A stretch of 64,000 bases of DNA from Lysobacter sp. FW306-1B-D06B (GTDB lineage: Bacteria; Pseudomonadota; Gammaproteobacteria; Xanthomonadales; Xanthomonadaceae): the NCBI RefSeq assembly GCF_038446665.1, contig NZ_CP151802.1, positions 2,914,001 to 2,978,000 on the forward strand, given 5' to 3'. A program made the translations under genes and the position numbers. Under the pieces are notes generated by a model, which saw only the letters and a list, made by a program, of their open reading frames with translations, had not been told where the DNA came from and did not search any database. How positions within the stretch are numbered: position 1 is the first letter of the stretch; every line of letters starts with the position of its first letter. Of the stretch, positions 7,886 through 15,212 are shown in pieces.

Positions 7886-8308
7886 TCATGCGTAGTGCGC
7901 AGTGATCAGCGCAAGCGCCACGTAGCGCCCTGTCTTCGCGATCGCGACCAGCACCACGAACACGCGCAACGGTTCGCGCATCGCGCCCGCGGCCAGCGTC
8001 AGCGGATCGCCGATGATCGGCATCCAGCTCAGCAGCAACGACCACTTGCCATAGCGCGCGTACCACGCCTGCGCGCGCGCCATCGCGGCCGGCTTCACGG
8101 GGAACCAGCGCCGGTCGCTGAAGCGCACCAGCTCGCGACCCAGGAACCAGTTGACGGTCGATCCCAGTACGTTGCCGACGCTGGCCGCGAGCACGAGCGC
8201 CCACGGCGCATAGCCGGCCAGTTGCAGGCCCACCAGCGCGCCTTCCGATTGCGCCGGCAGCAGCGTGGCGGCGACGAAGGCGATGAAGAACAACCCCAGA
8301 TAGGCCAT
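7886..8308 (-). CDS. YqaA-family inner membrane protein
   Basis: A 140-residue integral membrane protein of the VTT/SNARE-associated (DedA-like) superfamily. Seen: hydrophobic segments at residues ~3-25 and ~37-60, the motif GSTVNWFLGRELVRF, and SWMPIIGDPLTLAAGAMREP, which is typical of YqaA with its G-D-P turn in a re-entrant helix. DedA relatives take part in lipid flipping and envelope homeostasis; the exact role of YqaA is not known. The start at 8308 (MAYLGLFF) gives the normal family length. It is divergent from modA, with the ModE box between them. Confidence 0.85.
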   Translation of the reverse strand: MAYLGLFFIAFVAATLLPAQSEGALVGLQLAGYAPWALVLAASVGNVLGSTVNWFLGRELVRFSDRRWFPVKPAAMARAQAWYARYGKWSLLLSWMPIIGDPLTLAAGAMREPLRVFVVLVAIAKTGRYVALALITAHYA

Positions 8309-8357
8309 CGCGTGGATTGTAGAGGCCCCCCGTTGAGCCCCGGGGGCGGCGGGCATA

Positions 8358-8381
8358 CGCTATGTACCGCGCTATATATCG
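8358..8381 (+). promoter_or_regulatory. ModE-binding site upstream of modA
   Basis: CGCTATGTA-CCGCGC-TATATATCG. The two 9-base halves match the known ModE operator (CGCTATATA-N6-TATATAGCG) at 16 of 18 positions, with the right 6-base spacer. It ends 23 bases before the modA ATG, where bound ModE-molybdate would block transcription. modE itself is present at 10518-11324. Confidence 0.8.
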
Positions 8382-8404
8382 ATGCCATCCCGAGGAGCAA
8401 GCCC

Positions 8405-9169
8405 ATGCGTGCCTGGATCCATCGCGTCCTCCTGCTGCTCGCGCTCGCCGTTGCGGGCCCCGCCCTGGCCGAGGAGCCGGTCCGCGTGTTCGCCGCGGCC
8501 AGCCTGACCAATGCCCTCAACGACATCGGCCTGGAATGGCGGAAGGCCGGGCATCCCAAGCCCAGCCTGGCCTATGCCGCATCCTCGGCGCTCGCCAAGC
8601 AGATCGAAGCCGGCGCCCCGGCGGACGTGTTCGCCTCCGCCGACCTGACGTGGATGGACTATCTGGACAAGCGCGGGAAGCTCCAGGCGGGCACGCGCCG
8701 CAACCTGCTCGGCAACACGCTGGTGATGATCGTGCCGCAGGGCCGTGCGTTCCCGGTGCAAGTCCGGCGCGGCTTCGACCTGGCCGGCGCTTTCGAAGGC
8801 AGGCTCTGCACCGGCGAGCCCGGCGTCGTTCCGGCCGGTATCTATGCGCGCGAAGCGATGCAGAACCTGGGCTGGTGGGACGCGATGAAGAACCGCATCG
8901 TCGGCACCGACGACGTGCGCACGGCGCTGGCCTTCGTCGAGCGCGGCGAGTGCCCGCTCGGCATCGTGTACGCCACCGATGCGAAGATCAGCCGGAAGGT
9001 CGACGTGCTCGCTTCCTTCCCGCCCGGCAGCCACAAGCCCATCGTCTATCCCTTCGCCGCCGTGGAAGGCGCGCGGCCGCAGGCGCAGGCGTTCCTGCGC
9101 TTCGTGCAGACCTCGCCGCAGGCCGCCGCGATCTTCGCCAAGTACGGCTTCACCCGGCTCAAGCCCTGA
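8405..9169 (+). CDS. modA: Molybdate ABC transporter, periplasmic binding protein
   Basis: A 254-residue periplasmic molybdate-binding protein. Seen: a signal peptide (MRAWIHRVLLLLALAVAGPA, cleavage after ALA near residue 22), the family opening VRVFAAASLTNALNDI, and AGAPADVFASADLTWMDYL, both typical of ModA oxyanion-site loops; GIVYATDAK near the C-terminus is also conserved. AGGAGCAAGCCC precedes the ATG. The stop overlaps the modB start (TGATG). It feeds molybdate to ModBC for molybdenum cofactor synthesis; the paoABC operon in this window makes a molybdoenzyme. Likely repressed by ModE through the box just upstream. Confidence 0.95.
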   Translation: MRAWIHRVLLLLALAVAGPALAEEPVRVFAAASLTNALNDIGLEWRKAGHPKPSLAYAASSALAKQIEAGAPADVFASADLTWMDYLDKRGKLQAGTRRNLLGNTLVMIVPQGRAFPVQVRRGFDLAGAFEGRLCTGEPGVVPAGIYAREAMQNLGWWDAMKNRIVGTDDVRTALAFVERGECPLGIVYATDAKISRKVDVLASFPPGSHKPIVYPFAAVEGARPQAQAFLRFVQTSPQAAAIFAKYGFTRLKP

Positions 9170-9891
9170 TGGCGATGTGGCTCACGCCCGAGGAGTGGGA
9201 CGCACTGGCGCTGTCGGCCAAGGTCGCGCTGTGCGCGACGGCCGCCTGCCTGCCGTTCGGCATCGCGCTGAGCTGGCTGCTGGAGCGGCGGCAGTTCCCG
9301 GGCAAGGTGTGGATCGACACGCTGGTGCAGTTGCCGATGGTGCTGCCGCCGGTCGTCCCGGGGTATCTGCTGCTGTTGCTGCTGGGCACGCAGGGGCCGC
9401 TGGGCGGCTGGTTGAAGGAGACGTTCGGCATCGTGATCGCCTTCACCTGGAAGGGCGCGGTGATCGCCTCGGCGGTGATGGCGTTTCCGTTGATGGTGCA
9501 GCCGATCCGGCTCGCGATCCGCCTGATCGATCCGCGCCTGGAGAAGGCCGCCGCCACCCTCGGCGCGAAACCGTGGGACACCTTCTTCACCGTGACCTTG
9601 CCGCTGTCGGTGCCGGGCCTGATCGCCGGCTGCATCCTGTGCTTCTCGCGCAGCCTGGGCGAGTTCGGCGCGACGATGGCCTTCGTCGGCAACATCCCCG
9701 GCGAGACGCGCACGCTGCCGCTGGCGATCTACAGCCTCACCCACCTCCCCGACGGCGAAGCGGCGGCCTTGCGACTGTCGCTGCTGTCCATCGCGCTGGC
9801 CGTGGCCGCGCTGCTGGTGAGCCGCTGGATCAGCCTGCGTGCGGAGCGACGCCTGGGCTTTCTCGATCGGGGCCCGCATGCTGAGCTTTGA
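9169..9891 (+). CDS. modB: Molybdate ABC transporter, permease
   Basis: A 240-residue inner membrane permease with about five to six transmembrane segments. Seen: the EAA loop as LEKAAATLGAKPWDTFFTVT (residues ~125-145), which contacts the ATPase, and the family segment GEFGATMAFVGNIPGETRTL near residue 165. It starts on the base shared with the modA stop and overlaps modC by 14 bp, so modABC is one translational unit. Confidence 0.95.
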   Translation: MAMWLTPEEWDALALSAKVALCATAACLPFGIALSWLLERRQFPGKVWIDTLVQLPMVLPPVVPGYLLLLLLGTQGPLGGWLKETFGIVIAFTWKGAVIASAVMAFPLMVQPIRLAIRLIDPRLEKAAATLGAKPWDTFFTVTLPLSVPGLIAGCILCFSRSLGEFGATMAFVGNIPGETRTLPLAIYSLTHLPDGEAAALRLSLLSIALAVAALLVSRWISLRAERRLGFLDRGPHAEL

Positions 9892-10528
9892 TCTGAACTT
9901 CGCACGCGGTGGGTTCGTCTTGAACGCCGCCGCCCGAGTCGGCGCAGGCGTCACCGGTGTGTACGGGCCGTCGGGCTCGGGCAAGAGCACCCTGCTGGCG
10001 CTGCTCGCCGGATTGCTCACGCCCACGCGCGGGCAGGTGCGGCTGGGCGAACGCGTGCTGGTGGACACCGCCGCGCGGCGCGTGCTGCCGCCGTGGGAAC
10101 GCCATGTCGGCCTGGTCTTCCAGGACGGCCAGTTGTTCCCGCATCTCACCGTGCGGCAGAACCTGTTGTACGGATTCGCGCGCATTCCGCAGGCCGGCCG
10201 CAATTTCGATCTGGCCGGCGTGGCCGGGTTGCTGGAACTGACCCCGCTGCTCGACCGCCGCCCCACTCTGCTCTCCGGCGGCGAACGCCAGCGCGTCGCG
10301 CTCGGCCGTGCGTTGCTGTATTCGCCGCAACTGCTCTTGCTCGACGAACCGCTGTCCTCGCTCGACGACCGCCTCAAGCAGCAGATCCTGCCCTTCCTCA
10401 AGCGCATCAAGGACGAGACACGCATTCCGATGCTGTACGTCACCCACGCGCACAGCGAGCTGGACTACCTCGCCGATCGCGCCTACGGCATGGAGCGCGG
10501 AACGCTCCTGGCGCAAGTCACGGACTGA
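9878..10528 (+). CDS. modC: Molybdate ABC transporter, ATP-binding protein (short form)
   Basis: A 216-residue ABC ATPase. Seen: Walker A GPSGSGKST (residues ~30-38), Q-loop LVFQDGQLFPHLTV, signature LSGGERQRVALGRA (~133), Walker B LLLLDEPLSSLDD and the H-loop His in YVTHAHSELDYLAD. Usual ModC proteins have about 350 residues, with a C-terminal molybdate-binding TOBE domain; here that domain is missing. Molybdate sensing by TOBE domains is present instead in ModE next door. The 3' end overlaps the convergent modE by 11 bp. Confidence 0.94.
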   Translation: MLSFDLNFARGGFVLNAAARVGAGVTGVYGPSGSGKSTLLALLAGLLTPTRGQVRLGERVLVDTAARRVLPPWERHVGLVFQDGQLFPHLTVRQNLLYGFARIPQAGRNFDLAGVAGLLELTPLLDRRPTLLSGGERQRVALGRALLYSPQLLLLDEPLSSLDDRLKQQILPFLKRIKDETRIPMLYVTHAHSELDYLADRAYGMERGTLLAQVTD

Positions 10529-11324
10529 CGGCGAGGATCACGCTCGACGCCTTGAACAGCGCCGTCGCCGGCACGCCTTCGGCCAGCTTCAACTGCTCGG
10601 CCGAGGCATTGGTGACGATGGCGGCGATGGCGTTGCCGCCGGCCACTTCGATCACCACTTCGGTGTTCACCGCGCCCGGAATCACGCGCGTGACCGTACC
10701 CGGCAACTGATTGCGCGTGGACAGCCGCACGCCATCCAGATCGGTGCCGACGATGACGCTGGACGCCTTCACCAGCGCGATCGCCTGGCCGCCTTCGGCC
10801 AGGCCCATGCGCTGCGCGCTTTCGTGCGTGACGATCGCGACGATCCGGCCCCCGCCGGACAACTCCAGCTCGACTTCGTCGTTCACCGCGCCCGTGGCGA
10901 TGCGCACGATGCGGCCGGACAGGTGGTTGCGGGCGCTGGTCTGCATGTCGAACCTCGCAAGGATGTTCAGATCGTGGAGGTCCAGGCCGGGGCGGGCATG
11001 GGCGATGCGTGCGTTGAGGCTTTCGATGAAGCGCGCGTTCTCGGCCTCGACCTCGCGCCAGGTGGCGACGAGCCGCTCGCCGTCGGGCGTCAGGCGCGTT
11101 CCGCCGCCGCCCTTGCCGCCGACCACGCGCTCCACCAGCGGCTTGTCGGCGAGGTTGTTCATGGCTTCGATCGCATCCCACGCCGCCTTGTAGCTCAGGC
11201 CGACATGACGCGCCGCGGCGGCGATGGACGCCTCGCTGCCGATGGCCGACAACAGCGCCATCCAGCGCTGGCTGCCGAAGGTGCCGTGCCGTGCTTCGAC
11301 GGTGAGCGAACTGAGGATGCGCAT
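10518..11324 (-). CDS. modE: Molybdate-responsive regulator ModE
   Basis: A 268-residue repressor/activator. Seen: a LysR-like winged HTH (residues ~20-85; AAAARHVGLSYKAAWDAIEA), then two tandem Mop/TOBE domains (~125-190 with SARNHLSGRIVRIATGAVND, and ~200-265 with STRNQLPGTVTRVIPGAVNT), which bind molybdate and switch DNA binding. The architecture is that of full-length E. coli ModE. It is convergent with modC; its expected target is the palindrome upstream of modA. Confidence 0.95.
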   Translation of the reverse strand: MRILSSLTVEARHGTFGSQRWMALLSAIGSEASIAAAARHVGLSYKAAWDAIEAMNNLADKPLVERVVGGKGGGGTRLTPDGERLVATWREVEAENARFIESLNARIAHARPGLDLHDLNILARFDMQTSARNHLSGRIVRIATGAVNDEVELELSGGGRIVAIVTHESAQRMGLAEGGQAIALVKASSVIVGTDLDGVRLSTRNQLPGTVTRVIPGAVNTEVVIEVAGGNAIAAIVTNASAEQLKLAEGVPATALFKASSVILAVSP

Positions 11325-11447
11325 CCGAGGGTCGCGGGACTGAACGCGGCCACTGTACCGCAGCGTTCCGGCCCGGCGCGGGAGCCTCCATCACGCCTGC
11401 TGACGTACGATCGGCACCCGGAGCACGTTCACTCCCCAGGGACCTCG

Positions 11448-13640
11448 ATGGACACACCGGTTTCGCCCGCCGCTGCGATCATCACGCCGGAACTCGATCG
11501 GCGCCCCGCACGCCCTCCGGACCACCTGGCCGAGAGCCGCGCGCTGGTGGCGTTGATGAAGGCGCTCAAGGCGCCCGATGCGAGCATCCTGCACGAATTG
11601 GCCGAAACCGCGCTGCGCCTGTGCCATGCGGGGTCGGCCGGCATCAGCCTGGCCAGCGAGCACGAGGGGCCGCACATGGCCCGCTGGCGTGCCTGCGCCG
11701 GCCGGTGGTCGCCCTTCCTGCGCGACACCATCCCGCGCGGCATCACGCCCGACCCCGCCGCGCCGCTGCTCATCCGTCATCCCGAACTTCACGCCGATGA
11801 CGCGCGCGAAGGCGCGCCCGCGCTGCACGAGGCGCTGCTCGTGCCATTCGAGGTGGCCGGCCAGAGGATCGGCACGGTGTGGGTGGTCCACCACGAACCG
11901 GCGCACGCGTTCGACCGCGAGGACGTCCGCCTGCTGCAGGACCTGGGCGATGTCGCCGCGCTGGCGTTCCAGGCCATCGAGCAACAACAGCAATTGCGCG
12001 ACGCGCTCGACCGCCAGATCGCCGGCTCGCACCTGCTCCAATCCGTCAGCGTCGGCCTGATCTCCGAGGACGACATCGGCCCGCTCTACGCGCAGATCCT
12101 CGAAGCGGCGATGACGATCATGCGCGCGCAGTTCGCAAGCCTGCAGCGCGTGGATCGCAACGGCGAACTGCAACTGCTCGCCTCCTCCGGATTCCATCCC
12201 GAATCGGCCCGCTACTGGCAGGTCATCACCATGGAGTCAGCCAGCAGCTGCGCACAGACGCTGCGCGAACGCGACCGCTTCTTCATCGCCGATGCCGAGG
12301 AAGCCGCCGAGCTCGTCGGTGCCGGCAACCTGGCCGAATACCGCCGCTCCGGCATCCGCGCGATGCAGTCCACACCGCTGATCTCGCGCAAGGGCAAGCT
12401 CGTCGGCGTCATTTCCACGCACTGGCGCGAACCTTATGCGCTGGTGGACAGCGACCTGCGCCTGTTCGACGTGCTCGCGCGCGAGACCGCCGACCTGATC
12501 GAGCGCACCAACGCCGAAGCCGCGTTGCGCGAGGCCGACCGACGCAAGGACGAGTTCCTCGCCGTGCTAGGCCACGAACTGCGCAATCCGCTGGCGCCGT
12601 TGAGCACCGGCATCGAACTGCTGCAACGCGCCGGCCGCGACCCCGCGCTGACCGACAGCATCCACGCCATGATGAAGCGGCAGCTCGTGCACCTCACCCG
12701 GCTGGTGGACGACCTGCTCGACCTGTCGCGCATCACCACCGGCAAGATCGAACTGCGGCGCGAACCGATCGACCTGCGCGTGGTGATCGAGGCGGCCGTC
12801 GAACTGACGCGTCCGCTGATGGAGCAGCGCGGGCACTGCCTAACTGTGGAGCACCACGACACGTTGCTGCCGGTGCACGGCGATCTGGAGCGGCTTACGC
12901 AGGTCGTCGCGAACCTGCTCGGCAACGCCGCCAAGTACATGGAATCCGGCGGTCGCATCACCCTGCGCTCGGCGGCCGAGGGCGAACAGGCCGTGCTGCG
13001 CGTGAGCGACACCGGCTTCGGCATTCCCGCCGATCGCATCGACGAAGTGTTCGAGATGTTCTCGCAGGTGCCCGAGCATCGCGAACGCCGCGGCGGCGGC
13101 GGACTCGGTATCGGACTGGCGCTCTCGCGCCGACTGGTCGAACTGCACGGCGGCACGTTGAAGGCGACAAGCCCCGGGGCCGGACATGGAAGCGAGTTCG
13201 TCGTGCGATTGCCGCTGGGCATCGTCGCGCCGTCGGCGAAGCGCGACGCCGGCATCCGCAAGGCCGCCGCCGCGCCGCGCCGTGTGCTGATCGTGGACGA
13301 CAACGTCGATGCGGCACTCAGCCTGCAGGCGGCACTGGAACTGGACGGCCACGTGGTGGACGTCGCCCACGACGGGCCCAGTTCGCTCGGCCTGCTCGAA
13401 CACGGCGAGCCGGAGGTGCTGTTGCTGGACATCGGCCTGCCGCTGATGGACGGCTACCAGCTCGCGCGACGCATCCGCGAGCGCCCCGGCGGCGACGGTC
13501 TGCTGCTGGTGGCGATCACCGGCTGGGGCCAGGCCGGCGATCGCGAACGCGCCCGGCAAGCCGGGTTCGACGTGCACATGACCAAGCCGATCAGCCTGGA
13601 CGTGTTGTCCGCCACGCTGGAGCGCGGCAAGCCGGTGTGA
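11448..13640 (+). CDS. GAF-GAF hybrid sensor histidine kinase with receiver domain
   Basis: A 730-residue soluble hybrid kinase. Seen in order: GAF-like domain (residues ~40-180), second GAF (~205-345), a HisKA box FLAVLGHELRNPLAPLSTGI (His near 374), HATPase with N box VVANLLGNAAKYM, G1 DTGFGIP and G2 GGGGLGIGLAL, and a C-terminal receiver (~605-725) with VLIVDDN, phospho-acceptor LLLDIGLPLMDG and Lys in MTKPIS. No membrane segment is visible, so the signal is probably cytoplasmic and sensed by the GAF domains. The ATG at 11448 has AGGGACCTCG before it; the frame is open far upstream, but those codons overlap modE. No cognate regulator is adjacent. Confidence 0.92.
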   Translation: MDTPVSPAAAIITPELDRRPARPPDHLAESRALVALMKALKAPDASILHELAETALRLCHAGSAGISLASEHEGPHMARWRACAGRWSPFLRDTIPRGITPDPAAPLLIRHPELHADDAREGAPALHEALLVPFEVAGQRIGTVWVVHHEPAHAFDREDVRLLQDLGDVAALAFQAIEQQQQLRDALDRQIAGSHLLQSVSVGLISEDDIGPLYAQILEAAMTIMRAQFASLQRVDRNGELQLLASSGFHPESARYWQVITMESASSCAQTLRERDRFFIADAEEAAELVGAGNLAEYRRSGIRAMQSTPLISRKGKLVGVISTHWREPYALVDSDLRLFDVLARETADLIERTNAEAALREADRRKDEFLAVLGHELRNPLAPLSTGIELLQRAGRDPALTDSIHAMMKRQLVHLTRLVDDLLDLSRITTGKIELRREPIDLRVVIEAAVELTRPLMEQRGHCLTVEHHDTLLPVHGDLERLTQVVANLLGNAAKYMESGGRITLRSAAEGEQAVLRVSDTGFGIPADRIDEVFEMFSQVPEHRERRGGGGLGIGLALSRRLVELHGGTLKATSPGAGHGSEFVVRLPLGIVAPSAKRDAGIRKAAAAPRRVLIVDDNVDAALSLQAALELDGHVVDVAHDGPSSLGLLEHGEPEVLLLDIGLPLMDGYQLARRIRERPGGDGLLLVAITGWGQAGDRERARQAGFDVHMTKPISLDVLSATLERGKPV

Positions 13641-13662
13641 ACCGCGAACAAAGGGGGCGTGC

Positions 13663-14292
13663 ATGAAGCTGCTGGTCGTCGGATCCACCGGGTTGGTCGG
13701 GCGTCATGCGTTGACGCTCGCGTTGGCGCATCCGCAGATCGAAACCGTCGTCGCGCCAGTGCGGCGCCCGTTGCCCGCGCATCCCCGGCTGCTCTCGCCT
13801 GTCGTGGATTCCGATGCCCTGCCCGCCGATGCGCCGTGGTGGCACGTCGATGCCGTCGTCTGCGCACTGGGCACGACGATGCGCATCGCGGGATCGGAAG
13901 CCGCGTTCCGTCGCGTGGACCATGACTATCCGCTTGCGGTCGCCCGCCTGGCGCGCGCGCACGGCGCAACGACCTACGCGCTGAATTCCGCGCTCGGCGC
14001 CGATACGGGTTCGCGCGTGTTCTACAGCCGCGTGAAGGGCGAAGTCGAACACGACCTCGCCGCGATGGGCTTCGATTCGCTCACCTTCGTCCGCCCCGGC
14101 CTCATCGGCGGCGATCGCGAAGAGTTCCGCGCCGGCGAGCGCGCCGCGATGGTCGTGTTGCGTGCGCTGCATCCGGTGCTGCCCAAGCGCTGGCGCATCA
14201 ATCCCGCCGAACGCATCGCGCAAGCGCTGATCGACGCCGCCGTGCATGCGCGACCCGGGACGCACGTCGTTTCCTCCCAGGCGCTGGTCTGA
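13663..14292 (+). CDS. NAD(P)H-binding protein, TIP30/HTATIP2-like
   Basis: A 209-residue Rossmann-fold protein of the atypical SDR group. Seen: MKLLVVGSTGLVGRHAL (GxxGxxG), VVCALGTTMRIAGSEAAFRR, and YSRVKGEVEHDLAAMGFDSL, which places a Tyr-x3-Lys pair; FVRPGLIGGDREEFR follows, as in TIP30-like proteins. AAAGGGGGCGTGC before the ATG is a good ribosome site. The substrate is unknown. It starts 22 bp after the kinase gene and may be cotranscribed. Confidence 0.86.
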   Translation: MKLLVVGSTGLVGRHALTLALAHPQIETVVAPVRRPLPAHPRLLSPVVDSDALPADAPWWHVDAVVCALGTTMRIAGSEAAFRRVDHDYPLAVARLARAHGATTYALNSALGADTGSRVFYSRVKGEVEHDLAAMGFDSLTFVRPGLIGGDREEFRAGERAAMVVLRALHPVLPKRWRINPAERIAQALIDAAVHARPGTHVVSSQALV

Positions 14293-14377
14293 GCGTCCGC
14301 ATCACCGCGCCCTAACCCGCCCGGCGCAAGACTTCGAGCACGCGCGCCATCGAACGCGACGGCTTCGGAGATCCCGC

Positions 14378-15052
14378 ATGAAGATCCTCATGGTGCTCAC
14401 CTCGCACGACACGCTGGGCGACACCGGCGTCAAGACCGGCTTCTGGCTGGAGGAGTTCGCGGCGCCCTACTACGTCTTCACCGATGCCGGCGTGGAAGTG
14501 ACGGTCGCGTCACCGAAAGGCGGGCAACCGCCGATCGACCCCAAGAGCGACGACCCCGCCAACCAGACGCCCGCGCAGGATCGTTTCAAGGCCGATGCGA
14601 AAGCGCAGGCCGTGCTCGCGAACACGCGACGGCTGGATTCGGTGTCTGCGGGCGATTACGACGCGGTGTTCTATCCCGGCGGCCACGGTCCGTTGTGGGA
14701 CCTGGCGGAAGATCCCGTGTCGATCAAACTGATCGAATCGTTTTACGACGCGGGCAAACCCGTCGCCGCCGTCTGCCACGCGCCCGCCGTGCTGCGCCAC
14801 GTGAAGCACGACGGCGCGCCTCTGGTGAAGGGCAAGCGCGTTACCGGTTTCACCAACTCCGAAGAAGAAGCGGTGAAGCTGACGAAGGTCGTGCCCTTCC
14901 TGGTCGAGGACGAACTCAAGCGCCTGGGCGGAAAGTACGAGAAGGCCGGCGACTGGCAGAGCTTCGCCATCACCGATGGTCGATTGATCACCGGGCAGAA
15001 CCCCGCATCGTCGGAAGCGACGGCGAAGGCGCTGCTGGGGCTGCTGCGCTGA
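14378..15052 (+). CDS. DJ-1/PfpI family protein (type 1 glutamine amidotransferase-like)
   Basis: A 224-residue protein of the Hsp31/glyoxalase III-like branch of the DJ-1 superfamily. Seen: GFWLEEFAAPYYVFTDAGVE near the N-terminus (Glu of the active site), YDAVFYPGGHGPLWDL, and the nucleophile elbow VAAVCHAPAVLR with the reactive Cys near residue 130 followed by His. Such proteins detoxify methylglyoxal and repair glycated amines; which activity applies here is not known. CGGAGATCCCGC precedes the ATG. Confidence 0.9.
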   Translation: MKILMVLTSHDTLGDTGVKTGFWLEEFAAPYYVFTDAGVEVTVASPKGGQPPIDPKSDDPANQTPAQDRFKADAKAQAVLANTRRLDSVSAGDYDAVFYPGGHGPLWDLAEDPVSIKLIESFYDAGKPVAAVCHAPAVLRHVKHDGAPLVKGKRVTGFTNSEEEAVKLTKVVPFLVEDELKRLGGKYEKAGDWQSFAITDGRLITGQNPASSEATAKALLGLLR

Positions 15053-15078
15053 GCGGCTTTGCGTGCGGCAGCGAATGC

Positions 15079-15104
15079 GTCATCCCCGCCTTCGCGAGGA
15101 TGAC
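15079..15104. repeat. Short GTCATCCC palindrome
   Basis: GTCATCCCCGCC followed by TTCGCGAGGATGAC forms an imperfect hairpin. It belongs to the same family as the palindromes at 33691-33717 and 59855-60004 and lies between the convergent DJ-1 and autotransporter genes. Confidence 0.65.
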
Positions 15105-15162
15105 AGCGCAAGAGAACATCGGTGTCCGAACCTTGGGGGCCGAACTGACAGTGGCGAAAGAA

Positions 15163-15186
15163 GAAGGGCGGCTTTCGCCGCCCTTC
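15163..15186 (-). terminator. Hairpin terminator of the autotransporter gene
   Basis: A perfect 10-bp stem (GAAGGGCGGC / GCCGCCCTTC) with a TTTC loop, 26 bases beyond the autotransporter stop codon. On the minus strand it is followed by TTCTTTC. It may also stop transcripts coming from the DJ-1 gene. Confidence 0.8.
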
Positions 15187-15212
15187 TCCGTTGCTCAGAT
15201 CGTTCGCACCGA

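Noticed and set aside
10308..11447. N-terminal extension of the hybrid kinase frame upstream of 11448
   Set aside because: The frame is open but overlaps modC and modE, and the encoded residues show no domain; the ATG at 11448 has a ribosome site.
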